A stretch of 55,213 bases of DNA from an uncultured Lachnospiraceae bacterium (GTDB lineage Bacteria > Bacillota > Clostridia > Lachnospirales > Lachnospiraceae), in the NCBI GenBank assembly GCA_947564645.1, contig CANOCU010000021.1:1-55213 (forward strand). The letters run 5' to 3'. Each line of letters starts with the position of its first letter. Position 1 is the first letter of the stretch. The translations under genes were made by a program, and so were the position numbers. The notes beneath the pieces are model-generated. The model saw only the letters and a list, made by a program, of their open reading frames with translations. It had not been told where the DNA came from and made no database searches. Positions 25,040 through 33,694 of this stretch are shown here, in pieces.

Positions 25040-25990
25040 ATGAATAGAAAATGGATAACAGCTGCTGTTGTTTTCCTGCTCATGCTGTTGTGCGCGGCAT
25101 GTGGAGAAGATACGAAGACAGACAGTGGGAAGGTCTATACAATATATTATGTCAATAAAGAAGAGACCAATACACTTCCGAAAGAATATGTCAGTGAGAC
25201 GGAGGAAAGCGCAAAGCTGCTTCAGGAATTATTGGGACAGCTTGGAAAGCTGCCGGAGAAATTGGAATATGAAGCTCCGCTTGCCAATGGATTTAAGCTG
25301 CTTGGATATACATTGGATAACGGACAGCTGACAATGAACTTTGATGAGCAGTATAAGACGATGGATTCCATGAAAGAGATCCTGACAAGGGCGGCTATCG
25401 TCAGGACTGTCACGCAGGTCCCGGAGATCAGTTATGTCTCTTTTACGGTACAGGGAGAATTGTTGGCTGACAGCAGCGGGATGGCGATCGGGACAATGTC
25501 TGCCGATTCGTTTATCGAGAATACGGGGGACGAGATCAACGCCTATGAGAAGGTGAATCTTCGATTGTATTTTGCTAATGAGGATGGCAGCGGGCTTGTG
25601 GAAGAGAACCGCAGGAATGTGGTGTACAACAGTAATATATCGTTGGAGAAACTGGTAGTGGAACAGCTTGTCAAAGGCCCGAAAGCCCAGAATGCCTATC
25701 CGACGATCAATCCGGCGACGAAGATCGTGAGCGTGTCGGTCAAGGATGGCACCTGCTATGTGAATTTCGGCAGCGAATTTCTGAATCAGCCGTATAGCGT
25801 AAGCGCGGAAGTGACGATCTATTCCATTGCCAATTCGTTAGTGGAGTTGTCTAACGTAAATAAGGTTCAGATATCGATAGATGGCGAGACAAACATTACC
25901 TATCGGGAGAAGATCAACCTGGGCGATCTGCTCGAGAGAAATCTGGATCTTCTCGTGACGCAGGAGAATGAAAATAAAGATGGATCATGA
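25040..25990 (+). CDS. GerMN-domain lipoprotein
   Basis: A 316-residue surface protein. The signal peptide ends with LLCAACG (lipobox cysteine at about 21). Two GerMN/Gmad1-type units follow, about 60-160 (FKLLGYTLDNGQLTMNFDEQY) and 175-290 (VNLRLYFAN, LVVEQLVKGP, VKDGTCYVNFGSEF). GerMN domains occur in spore germination GerM and in the sensor-associated LpqB protein next to MtrAB. Position right after a histidine kinase gene suits an LpqB-like accessory role. I start at ATG 25040 rather than the in-frame codon at 24974, which would bury the signal peptide. Confidence 0.85.
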   Translation: MNRKWITAAVVFLLMLLCAACGEDTKTDSGKVYTIYYVNKEETNTLPKEYVSETEESAKLLQELLGQLGKLPEKLEYEAPLANGFKLLGYTLDNGQLTMNFDEQYKTMDSMKEILTRAAIVRTVTQVPEISYVSFTVQGELLADSSGMAIGTMSADSFIENTGDEINAYEKVNLRLYFANEDGSGLVEENRRNVVYNSNISLEKLVVEQLVKGPKAQNAYPTINPATKIVSVSVKDGTCYVNFGSEFLNQPYSVSAEVTIYSIANSLVELSNVNKVQISIDGETNITYREKINLGDLLERNLDLLVTQENENKDGS

Positions 25991-26043
25991 TAGCCGGCAA
26001 CATTTTGCGAAGGTAAGATTGTGGTTCCGGTATGGAGGATAAT

Positions 26044-28422
26044 ATGAGAAGACCACTATGCCTGCTGGGACTGGTGTATGTGGCGGCGGTCTGGCTCTTA
26101 CTTTACAGCAGGGCAGGCGGGACGACAGTCAATGATTCCCTGGACAGGGAACAGGTCGTCGCCGCCGGGTATGTGGACTGGAAGGAATACCGTCTGTCAC
26201 GGGATGTCAGGACGCCTGTCATCCATCTGTCCGATGCAGTGATCGTAAACGCAAGTCAAGTCACGGTTCTGGAACAATTCTTATCAGATTCTGAGAAGAT
26301 TCCAAAACAAAAGTTACACAGATTATATCCTGTTCGTGATTTCTGGGGAGCGAACAGGGAGAAGTTCAGAAAGGAAGGCACCGAAGAGATTGAGGGTGTC
26401 ATCTGCTATATGGAAGCGGAGCCTATGCCCGAAATGGGCAGCCTTGTGATGGTGCGGGGCAGCTATCGTTCTTTTTCACATGCCACGAATCCGGGGGAGT
26501 TCGATTCTGCGGAGTATTATGCGATCCTCGGGCAGCAGGGCAGGATCATGAGAAGCCGGGTGTTTGCGGCAGGAGAAAGTTACGACGTCTTCCGGGAGAA
26601 GCTGTACCGGCTGCGGGAGTATCTGTCGCTTCTGCTGGATGCCTGTTATGACGAGGCGGACGCCTCGGTGATGAAGGCCATGCTTCTGGGGGAAAAGGGA
26701 ACGCTTAACGCGCAGCTGAAGGAGCTGTACCGGGCGAACGGTATCATCCATATCCTGGCGATCAGCGGACTGCATCTGTCCGTTATCGGTATGGGGTGTC
26801 ACAGGCTTTTGCATAAGATCAGAGTACCGTATGTGGTTAACATAATATTGTGTGCAGGCCTGATGTACTGCTACGGAACCATGACGGGGATGGGAACCTC
26901 CATGCTGCGGGCCTATGTGATGTTTGTCCTGCATCTTCTGGCGGGACTGATCGGCAGAACCTATGATCTGCTGACCGCGGTGACCGTCTCCGCACTGATC
27001 ATCCTGCTGCAGCAGCCGCTGTATCTGCGGCACAGCGGTTTCCTGTTCTCCTTCGGCGCAGTGTGCGGGATCGGTATCCTGCTCCCGGCGGTGGAGAAGA
27101 ATCTGTTCGGGAAGAGCAGGACAGAGCGGGCGCTTCTTTCCGGTGCGGCAGTCTCCATGGCTACGCTGCCGGTGTATCTGTGCTTCTACTATGAGTTTCC
27201 GCCCTATTCGGTGGTCTTAAATCTGATCGTGATCCCTTGTATGACGCTGGTACTTTTGTGCGGTCTGGCCGGTATGGGTCTGGCGGCGCTCTTTCTGCCG
27301 CTTGGTGCGGCGGCGGCTCTGCCGGTACATATGCTTCTGGGGTTCTATGAAAAGTGCTGTGCCCTCTGTCTGCGGCTGCCCGGTCACACCTGGGCAGCGG
27401 GACACCCGGCCCTGTGGCAGGTGTTGCTCTTTTTCGGGATCCTGCTCCTGTTGGTGGTGCAAAATGAGAGACTGCCGAAGCTTCTTTTCTGGCAGGGAAT
27501 GCTGTGCGCCCTGCTTGTGTTCGGGATCAGGCTTCCCGAAGGGCTGCAGATCACCATGGTGGATGTGGGGCAGGGGGACTGTATCTATCTGTCCGGGGAC
27601 AGTGGTTTTCATATGCTGATCGACGGCGGCAGTTCGGATAAGAGCGACGTGGCGGACTATCAGATCATACCTTTTCTGAAATATGAGGGGGTAAGGCATC
27701 TGGACGCGGTGGTCGTGACCCATCCGGACAGCGATCACATAAGCGGGATCTGTGCGCTGCTTTCGGGGATGGGGAGCGGGGAAGTATCCGGGCAGGAGAG
27801 TATGTTGTCTGCGGCAGGAGGACAATACGCAGCAGGAGGGATGGGAAGCAGATTCACGATCGGGGCATTGTATCTGCCGGATGTAGGGGAAGCGGGCAGG
27901 ACGGAAGGCTACCGGGAGCTGGAGCAGCTGGCGGAACAGGCCCTGGTGCCGGTGCGCTATATCGGATCTGGCGACCGGCTGCAGTGCGGAAATGTTATGT
28001 TAACCTGTCTGCATCCGGAAAAAGGATGGAACACGGAGGACGGCAACGCCTACTCTACGGTGCTGCATCTGTCCTGCGGTGACTTCACGGCTCTTTTTAC
28101 GGGAGATCTGGAGGGTGCAGGGGAGAGAAGGGTGGAGGAGATCGTAAGAAAGAATAAACAGCTGCAGGATATCACGCTGCTGAAGGTAGCGCATCACGGT
28201 TCTAAGAATTCCACAGGGGAATCGTTCCTGCAGGCACTGGATCCGGAGATTGCGCTGCTGTCGGCGGGCAGGGATAACCGGTACGGACATCCGCACGAGG
28301 AACTGCTTATGCGTCTGCGGTCACAGGGGTGTCTGATCTACACAACGCAGGAGAGCGGCGCGGTGACGGTGCGCGTGCGGGGAAGGAAGGTGGTTGTTGT
28401 AGAAGAAGGATTGTTTGACTAA
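26044..28422 (+). CDS. comEC: ComEC/Rec2 DNA-uptake channel
   Basis: A 792-residue polytopic membrane protein. An N-terminal OB-like domain, a central Competence domain of about ten helices (LAISGLHLSVIGMG is its signature) and a C-terminal metallo-beta-lactamase domain (MVDVGQGDCIYL, LIDGGSS, VTHPDSDHISGI, FTGDLEG, VAHHGSKNS) are all complete, including the metal ligands. ComEC moves single-stranded DNA into the cell and the C-terminal part is thought to degrade the other strand. GGAGG at 26034-26038 fits ATG 26044, not ATG 26032. Together with comEA it suggests a DNA-uptake system; pilus genes are not in this window. Confidence 0.93.
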   Translation: MRRPLCLLGLVYVAAVWLLLYSRAGGTTVNDSLDREQVVAAGYVDWKEYRLSRDVRTPVIHLSDAVIVNASQVTVLEQFLSDSEKIPKQKLHRLYPVRDFWGANREKFRKEGTEEIEGVICYMEAEPMPEMGSLVMVRGSYRSFSHATNPGEFDSAEYYAILGQQGRIMRSRVFAAGESYDVFREKLYRLREYLSLLLDACYDEADASVMKAMLLGEKGTLNAQLKELYRANGIIHILAISGLHLSVIGMGCHRLLHKIRVPYVVNIILCAGLMYCYGTMTGMGTSMLRAYVMFVLHLLAGLIGRTYDLLTAVTVSALIILLQQPLYLRHSGFLFSFGAVCGIGILLPAVEKNLFGKSRTERALLSGAAVSMATLPVYLCFYYEFPPYSVVLNLIVIPCMTLVLLCGLAGMGLAALFLPLGAAAALPVHMLLGFYEKCCALCLRLPGHTWAAGHPALWQVLLFFGILLLLVVQNERLPKLLFWQGMLCALLVFGIRLPEGLQITMVDVGQGDCIYLSGDSGFHMLIDGGSSDKSDVADYQIIPFLKYEGVRHLDAVVVTHPDSDHISGICALLSGMGSGEVSGQESMLSAAGGQYAAGGMGSRFTIGALYLPDVGEAGRTEGYRELEQLAEQALVPVRYIGSGDRLQCGNVMLTCLHPEKGWNTEDGNAYSTVLHLSCGDFTALFTGDLEGAGERRVEEIVRKNKQLQDITLLKVAHHGSKNSTGESFLQALDPEIALLSAGRDNRYGHPHEELLMRLRSQGCLIYTTQESGAVTVRVRGRKVVVVEEGLFD

Positions 28423-28459
28423 TGTGTAGAGAATGTGTATTATATACAAAGGAGGGATC

Positions 28460-28630
28460 ATGAAGCAGCGGGAACTGATAAGGAGGCTTAAGAAGGCCGG
28501 TTTTGTGTTTATGCGGCATGGAGGCGCTCATGATATTTATAAAAGAGGGAATGATGAAGAACAGATTCCGAGACATCGGGAGATTGATGAGAGACTGGCA
28601 TTGGCGATATTACGTAGATGGGGTCTGTAG
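28460..28630 (+). CDS. hicA: HicA-type mRNA interferase toxin
   Basis: A 56-residue protein with the HicA fold: KQRELIRRLKKAGFVFMRHGGAHDIYKRG, where the histidine of GGAHDIY is the catalytic residue, and a C-terminal HREIDERLALAILRRWGL. GGAGG lies 5 bases before ATG 28460. HicA cleaves mRNA and is held inactive by HicB. The antitoxin gene follows 46 bases later, the usual order. Confidence 0.9.
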   Translation: MKQRELIRRLKKAGFVFMRHGGAHDIYKRGNDEEQIPRHREIDERLALAILRRWGL

Positions 28631-28676
28631 AAAAATGCGTGCAGACAGGTGATTCGGCATAGGAACGGAGGCAGAG

Positions 28677-29099
28677 ATGAGAAAAGTATATCCTGTAATT
28701 TTTACACCGGTACATGATGAGAAAGACACGATATTGATTGAAGTGCCGGATATGAAGATATTGACAGAAGGGTATGGCGCGGCAGATGCCGTCTGCATGG
28801 CGCGGGATGCGATCGGATTGAAGGGAATATGCTGTGAAGACGAGGGCAGGGAGATTCCTCCACCTAGCGAAATAGGCGCCGTGGATCTGTCCGAAGGGAC
28901 TTTTACAAAAGAAGGGGAAAGCTATCTTTCCCTGGTAGATATCGACTTCGCGGAGTATCGACGCAGGATGGATCATAAAACGGTACGACGCAATGTGACG
29001 CTTCCCAACTGGCTGAATCAGGAGGCGGAGAAAGCGCATCTTAATGTGTCCGGAGTATTGCAGGAAGCGCTGATGGCGAAGCTGAATGTGTCAAGATAA
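28677..29099 (+). CDS. hicB: HicB-type antitoxin
   Basis: A 140-residue protein. The N-terminal half (YPVIFTPVHDEKDTILIEVPDMKILTEGYGAADAVCMARDAIG) is the degenerate RNase H-like HicB domain that covers the toxin. The C-terminal part (TVRRNVTLPNWLNQEAEKAHLNVSGVLQEAL) is a ribbon-helix-helix DNA-binding domain, so it probably represses its own operon. ATG 28677 has CGGAGGCAGAG just upstream. The pair has the composition of the chromosome, so no recent transfer is obvious. Confidence 0.92.
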   Translation: MRKVYPVIFTPVHDEKDTILIEVPDMKILTEGYGAADAVCMARDAIGLKGICCEDEGREIPPPSEIGAVDLSEGTFTKEGESYLSLVDIDFAEYRRRMDHKTVRRNVTLPNWLNQEAEKAHLNVSGVLQEALMAKLNVSR

Positions 29100-29201
29100 A
29101 TAAATGACGACCGGAAGCATGAAGGAGCAAAGAATTTGTTTTTAGATAATTATATGATTTGTGGCAACAATATATTTTAAGAAGAAGGAGAGGTGATCAT
29201 T

Positions 29202-30125
29202 GTGGCAAAAAGAATATTAGACTGTTATGCGTCGGACTTCGCGGGTTTCACGAAGAGGGATCTGCTGGAATCCATACGCAAGAGTGAGGGGCGCGTCATG
29301 CTCTGCGAGACGATCGGCACGGTGCGGCCCATGCTGGGGGATGTGACCAATGCAGAGTTCGTGTCGGCTATGGGCGCGGACCTTGTGCTGTTAAATATGT
29401 TTGATGTGAATGCGCCCGTGATCGAGGGACTGCCGGAGGGGAAGCCGGAAGATACCGTGCGGCTGATCAAACGGCTGACGGGACGCCCGGTAGGGATCAA
29501 TCTGGAACCGACGGATATCGGTGAGGATGCGGAAACGTCCCCGCTCTGGCAGATGTCTGCCGGACGGCGCGCCACCCTGGAGAATGCACAGCGCGCCTGC
29601 GATATGGGGGTGGATATGATCCTGCTTACCGGCAATCCGGGGATGGGTGTAGACAATGAGGCCATCGAGGAAACGCTCCGTCTGTACAGGAAGAATCTGG
29701 GCGACAGAGTCATTCTGGCCGCGGGCAAGATGCATGCGGCGGGAATCCTTACGGAAGCCGCGCAGCAGATCATGACGAAGGAGGACTGCAGACGGTTCAG
29801 GGAGGCAGGGGCGGATATCCTGCTCTTTCCCGCGCCGGGGACGGTGCCGGGCATCACGATGGAGTACGTGCGGGAGCTGGTCGGTTACGCGCACAGTCTG
29901 GGCGCACTGACGATCACGGCGGTCGGCACATCCCAGGAGGGAGCGGATACGGACACCATCCGCCGGATCGCGCTGATGTGCAAGATGACCGGTACGGATA
30001 TGCATCATCTGGGCGACACCGGCTATACGGGGATGGCGCTGCCGGAGAATATACAGGCGTATTCGGTGGCCATGCGCGGCGTCCGGCATACGTATCACCG
30101 GATGGCGGCATCGGTGCGCAGGTAA
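29202..30125 (+). CDS. TIM-barrel protein, PEP-mutase-like (DUF7916 type)
   Basis: A 307-residue cytoplasmic protein with alternating strands and helices of a TIM barrel: VMLCETIGTVRPMLGDVTNAEFVSA, GADLVLLNMFDVN, GRPVGINLEP, GVDMILLTGNPGMGVDN, ADILLFPAPGTVPG and a final glycine-rich TGTDMHHLGDTGYTG. It resembles proteins annotated as PEP phosphonomutase-like in gut Clostridia and enterics; no reaction is established for them that I know of. I start at GTG 29202, with AAGGAGA about 11 bases before; the GTG at 29193 lies on top of that site. It stands before the REC-synthetase gene with a 113-base gap. Confidence 0.7.
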   Translation: MAKRILDCYASDFAGFTKRDLLESIRKSEGRVMLCETIGTVRPMLGDVTNAEFVSAMGADLVLLNMFDVNAPVIEGLPEGKPEDTVRLIKRLTGRPVGINLEPTDIGEDAETSPLWQMSAGRRATLENAQRACDMGVDMILLTGNPGMGVDNEAIEETLRLYRKNLGDRVILAAGKMHAAGILTEAAQQIMTKEDCRRFREAGADILLFPAPGTVPGITMEYVRELVGYAHSLGALTITAVGTSQEGADTDTIRRIALMCKMTGTDMHHLGDTGYTGMALPENIQAYSVAMRGVRHTYHRMAASVRR

Positions 30126-30238
30126 GAAGGTATCGGTGTGCAGGCAGTCTGACGGACGGGCGGACAGGAAGCCGGAGCGCAGCTGTCACGGACATGAAAA
30201 AGAATACGGCAAATTCGGGGAAACTGGGGAACACGGAA

Positions 30239-31309
30239 ATGCAAAAGATATTGGTAGTAGACGATGCGGCGGTGAACCGTGAACTGCTGCAGGAAATGTT
30301 AGAGGACCATTATGCGATCGAGATGGCGGAGAACGGCCATCAGGCGCTGAGAAAGCTTCTGGAGTACAAGGGGGAACTGGCGGCGGTGCTCTTGGATCTG
30401 CAGATGCCGGAGATGGACGGATATGCGGTGATCGATGCGATGAAGGAGAACGGATGGCTGGAACAAATCCCGGTGCTGGTAATAAGCGGCGAGAATGGGG
30501 CAGAGATCGAGAGCCGCTGCCTGTCGGTCGGGGTTTCTGATTTTATCCACAAACCCTTCGACAGTTCTATTGTCAAGAACAGGGTCAGGAATACGATCGA
30601 TCTGTTCACATATAAGAACAGCCTGGAACAGCAGGTGGAGGAGCAGCGGCAGACTTTGCGGCAGCAGGACCGGATCATCCGCATCCAGGCCGAGAAGCTG
30701 AAGGAGGCGGAGCCTTTTCACCGGCTGATGATGGAGTACCGGTTTGCCATCATGGAGATCGAGACGAGGCTTAAGGTGCTGAACGAAGAGTTCTCGCGGG
30801 AATATAAGCGCAATCCCTTCGAATCCATCAAGAGCAGGCTAAAGACACCGGAGAGCATTTATGAGAAGCTGGAGCGCAAGGGATATCCGATCACGGTGGA
30901 GAATATCAGGGAACATCTCACGGACGTGGCGGGACTGCGGGTCATCTGTTCTTTTCCGGATGATATCTACAGACTGGCGGATCTGGTCATCCGGCAGGAC
31001 GACATCCTTCTTCTGCGGAAAAAAGATTATATACAGCATCCGAAGGACAACGGATACCGGAGCCTGCACCTCATACTGAGCGTGCCGATCTTCCTCTCCA
31101 ATGAGAAAAAGTATATGAAAGCGGAAGTCCAGTTCCGCACGATCGCCATGGATTTCTGGGCCAGCCTGGAGCATAAGCTGAAATACAAGAAGGACATTAA
31201 GAATGCGGCGGGGATCGTGGCGCAGCTGAAAGTCTGTGCCGATTCCATCGAGATGCTGGATTATCAGATGCAGGATCTGCGCAATAAGATTGATATGGAC
31301 GGATGCTGA
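30239..31309 (+). CDS. Receiver domain fused to a RelA/SpoT-type (p)ppGpp synthetase
   Basis: A 356-residue protein. Residues 1-120 form a receiver domain: acidic pair D8-D9, phospho-acceptor D53 in LLDLQMPEMDG, S83 and K105 in FIHKPF. A coiled coil (about 125-160) links it to a small alarmone synthetase domain (about 165-350): SIKSRLKTPESIYEKLERKG, DVAGLRV with D229, NGYRSLH with Y273, and AEVQFRTIAMDFWASLEHKLKYK with E296. These are the synthetase residues of YjbM/RelQ-type enzymes, which make (p)ppGpp from ATP and GTP or GDP. No hydrolase domain is present. Phosphorylation of the receiver could therefore switch alarmone synthesis (inference). ATG 30239 is the family-like start; in-frame ATG 30194 would add 15 residues. 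No kinase is adjacent. Confidence 0.88.
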   Translation: MQKILVVDDAAVNRELLQEMLEDHYAIEMAENGHQALRKLLEYKGELAAVLLDLQMPEMDGYAVIDAMKENGWLEQIPVLVISGENGAEIESRCLSVGVSDFIHKPFDSSIVKNRVRNTIDLFTYKNSLEQQVEEQRQTLRQQDRIIRIQAEKLKEAEPFHRLMMEYRFAIMEIETRLKVLNEEFSREYKRNPFESIKSRLKTPESIYEKLERKGYPITVENIREHLTDVAGLRVICSFPDDIYRLADLVIRQDDILLLRKKDYIQHPKDNGYRSLHLILSVPIFLSNEKKYMKAEVQFRTIAMDFWASLEHKLKYKKDIKNAAGIVAQLKVCADSIEMLDYQMQDLRNKIDMDGC

Positions 31310-31465
31310 AGAAGAAAAGCAGGTTGGATTCAGATTGATATGATTAGCTATTTCGGCAACAGAGCGGACCCGGCTGTAATGATACTGAATATAGGACTTG
31401 ATCTGCCTGATATAGTTCGTTCTTCCGGTATCATACTGCATAAAGAGACGGGGGATATCCATCAT
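31310..31465 (-). pseudogene. Remnant of an AraC-family regulator
   Basis: The minus strand encodes about 50 residues ending in the first helix-turn-helix of AraC proteins: NYIRQIKSYIQYHYSRVRSV, then AEIANHINLNP. The second helix-turn-helix is missing, because the sequence runs into the end of the receiver-synthetase gene on the other strand. No start signal or upstream domain remains. It is a dead fragment. Confidence 0.55.
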
Positions 31466-31472
31466 CAGCTAG

Positions 31473-31760
31473 GGTGTTCTGATGTGCCCGGATGATCCGC
31501 CGGCAGAGAAAGAGGCTGTCAGCGCCAGTGATTTAGAAGGGAAACCGGTGATTCTTCCACGGCGGCAGAATGTGCAAAGCAAACTGTCAAATTGGTTTGG
31601 AGATTCATTCGGTAAGGTGAAAATGCTTTTCACCAGTAATCTTAGCACAAATGGAGCCATCATGGTACAGGGTGGCCTGGGTATTCCTTGGCAATAGAAG
31701 GTTCGGTTCCTTTCTGGGATAAACAGAAAATTTTATGTTCCCGCCCGGGCATTGTTCGGA
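31473..31760 (+). pseudogene. Remnant of a LysR-family regulator, frameshifted
   Basis: One frame reads AEKEAVSASDLEGKPVILP and SNLSTNGAIMVQGGLG, the co-inducer domain of LysR regulators. It ends at 31697 with IPWQ; the continuation AIEGSVPFWDKQKI lies in another frame from about 31690. A stop (TAG 31470-31472) precedes it and the DNA-binding domain is absent. The following 31760-31972 continues open for about 70 codons (...DCDWEGEHERIKVMIKIREKI) but I cannot place it in a family; it may belong to another lost gene. Confidence 0.6.
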
Positions 31761-32010
31761 AGTGGAAAAATAAAGGAACTGTATTTGCTTTCCTGCCAAT
31801 AAAGAAAGGAATGGCGCTTGCAGGGACAAGGTTCCTTTCCGGTTCCTACTGGGGATTTACGCTAATGCATATACATGGGGCCTCATTGGGGGATTGTGAC
31901 TGGGAGGGCGAACATGAGCGGATCAAGGTGATGATCAAGATCAGGGAAAAGATTGTACAGGACGGCAGGTAATAATTGATTAATCTTCTGTTTTATCATA
32001 TACTAAACCT

Positions 32011-33000
32011 ATGCAGAAATTAGCGGAAGAGATCAAAACAGGACAACTGAAACAGGTATACATCCTGTACGGAGAAGAGGCATATCTGCGCAGCCAGTAC
32101 AAGGACAAGCTGAAAAAGGCATTGCTCGGCGATGGAGACGATATGAACTGTCACTATTTCGAGGGGAAGGGAATCTCATCGGGAGAGGTGATCGATCTGG
32201 CTGAGACTATGCCCTTTTTTGCACAGCGCCGGGTGATCATATTGGAGAACAGCGGCCTTTTTGCAAGAGGCGGGGAGGAACTGGCGGCCTATCTGGGCAG
32301 TCCGGCTCAGACGGCGTACTTCGTGTTCGTGGAGCAGACGGTAGACAAGCGCAGTAAGCTGTATAAGGCGGCGACGGCCAGAGGGCGGGCCATTGAGTTC
32401 AAGCCTCAGGATGAGGCCGTGCTGAAAAGATGGATCCTGGGTTTTCTGAAGAAAGAGGATAAGAAGATCACGGAGCGGGATCTGGATCTTTTTCTGGACA
32501 AGACCGGCTCCGGTATGGAGAATATCAGAGGAGAGCTGGAGAAGCTTTTCTGTTACTGCATGGGGCGGGACGTGATCACGGCGCAGGACATCGAGGCGGT
32601 GTGCACGCGGCAGGTGAGCAGCCAGATCTTCGATATGATAGGCGCGGTGGCGGAGAGGCGGCAGAAGACGGCCCTGGATCTTTATTACGATCTGCTAACG
32701 CTGAAAGAGCCGCCCATGCGGATCCTCTTCCTGATCACGAGGCAGTTTAATCTGCTCCTGCAGGTGAAGGAACTGAAGAATAAAGGCTATGACGCCAACA
32801 CTATCGGCAGCAAGGTGGGACTGGCAGGGTTTATTGCCAGGAAATATGTGACACAGGCCGCCAGATTCCGGGAGGAGGATCTGCGCAGGGCACTGACGGA
32901 CTGTGTGGAGACGGAGGAAGCGGTCAAGACCGGCAGGATGAACGATGTGATGAGTGTGGAGCTTCTGATCGTGAAATACAGCGCGGATAATACAGCGTAA
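32011..33000 (+). CDS. holA: DNA polymerase III subunit delta
   Basis: The clamp-loader subunit that opens the sliding clamp. The 329-residue length and the start MQKLAEEIKTGQLKQVYILYGEEAYLR are typical, followed by the AAA+-like fold without a working Walker A, the FFAQRRVIILENSGLF strand, and the collar domain (about 215-329, LKEPPMRILFLITRQFNLLLQVKEL). No Shine-Dalgarno is visible before ATG 32011, which is unusual here. It lies downstream of the LysR/AraC remnants, so its original upstream control may have been lost. Confidence 0.94.
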   Translation: MQKLAEEIKTGQLKQVYILYGEEAYLRSQYKDKLKKALLGDGDDMNCHYFEGKGISSGEVIDLAETMPFFAQRRVIILENSGLFARGGEELAAYLGSPAQTAYFVFVEQTVDKRSKLYKAATARGRAIEFKPQDEAVLKRWILGFLKKEDKKITERDLDLFLDKTGSGMENIRGELEKLFCYCMGRDVITAQDIEAVCTRQVSSQIFDMIGAVAERRQKTALDLYYDLLTLKEPPMRILFLITRQFNLLLQVKELKNKGYDANTIGSKVGLAGFIARKYVTQAARFREEDLRRALTDCVETEEAVKTGRMNDVMSVELLIVKYSADNTA

Positions 33001-33023
33001 GTTTACATAAGTTATAGTAAACG
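33001..33023. repeat. GTTTAC / GTAAAC inverted repeat
   Basis: GTTTAC at 33001-33006 and GTAAAC at 33017-33022 are perfect inverted copies 10 bases apart, directly after holA. The minus-strand reading CGTTTACTATAA also occurs at 37180-37191 before the GH3 gene, so it may belong to the same family of sites as the 27-bp elements at 34875 and 37160. Confidence 0.4.
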
Positions 33024-33075
33024 ATATAGCAGGAACCGACATAAACAGAGAAAAGCAGGGAATGAAAGGAGCATA

Positions 33076-33690
33076 ATGAGCAATATGAGTATGAAGATTG
33101 TATGTCTGGACCTGGAGGGGGTATTGGTTCCGGAGATCTGGATCGCTTTTGCGAAAGCCAGCGGGATTCCGGAATTGGAAAGGACCACCAGGGACGAGCC
33201 GGATTATGATAAACTGATGCGTTGGCGGATCGGCGTATTGAAAGAGCACGGATTGGGACTTAAGCAGATACAGGATACGATCGCCACGATCGATCCGATC
33301 CCGGGGGCGAAGGAATTTCTGGATGAGCTTCGCAGCATCACGCAGGTGGTCATTATCAGCGATACCTTCACCCAGTTTGCAGGGCCTCTGATGAAGAAGC
33401 TGGGATGGCCTACGATCTTCTGTAATTCGCTAAAGGTGGCGCCGGACGGCGAGATCACGGGCTTTAAAATGCGGATCGAAAATTCCAAGCTCTCTACGGT
33501 GAAGGCGCTGCAGTCCATCGGTTTCGAGACCATCGCAGCCGGTGACAGCCACAACGATCTGGATATGATCCGGGCCAGTAAGGCAGGCTTCCTGTTCAAG
33601 AGTACAGAGCAGATCATTCGGGAGAATCCGCAGTTTCCGGCCTATGAGACCTATGAGGAACTGATGGCGGCGATCAGGCATGTGCTGTAG
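33076..33690 (+). CDS. thrH: Phosphoserine phosphatase / homoserine phosphotransferase
   Basis: A 204-residue HAD-superfamily enzyme. The nucleophile D12 and acid E14 lie in CLDLEGVLVPEIW, where ThrH has E instead of the usual second aspartate; IISDTFTQF, the lysine region and GDSHNDLDM complete the HAD motifs. ThrH dephosphorylates phosphoserine and can pass the phosphate to homoserine. With glyA, hom and aspartokinase at 47-51 kb it could fill in for a missing thrB or serB (inference). GAAAGGAG lies 7 bases before ATG 33076. Its end overlaps no other gene; apbE starts 4 bases later. Confidence 0.93.
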   Translation: MSNMSMKIVCLDLEGVLVPEIWIAFAKASGIPELERTTRDEPDYDKLMRWRIGVLKEHGLGLKQIQDTIATIDPIPGAKEFLDELRSITQVVIISDTFTQFAGPLMKKLGWPTIFCNSLKVAPDGEITGFKMRIENSKLSTVKALQSIGFETIAAGDSHNDLDMIRASKAGFLFKSTEQIIRENPQFPAYETYEELMAAIRHVL

Positions 33691-33694
33691 AAGG

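Noticed and set aside
27217-27825. 202-codon minus frame under comEC
   Set aside because: Shadow of the membrane domain of comEC, rich in His/Gln/Pro as expected for the complement.
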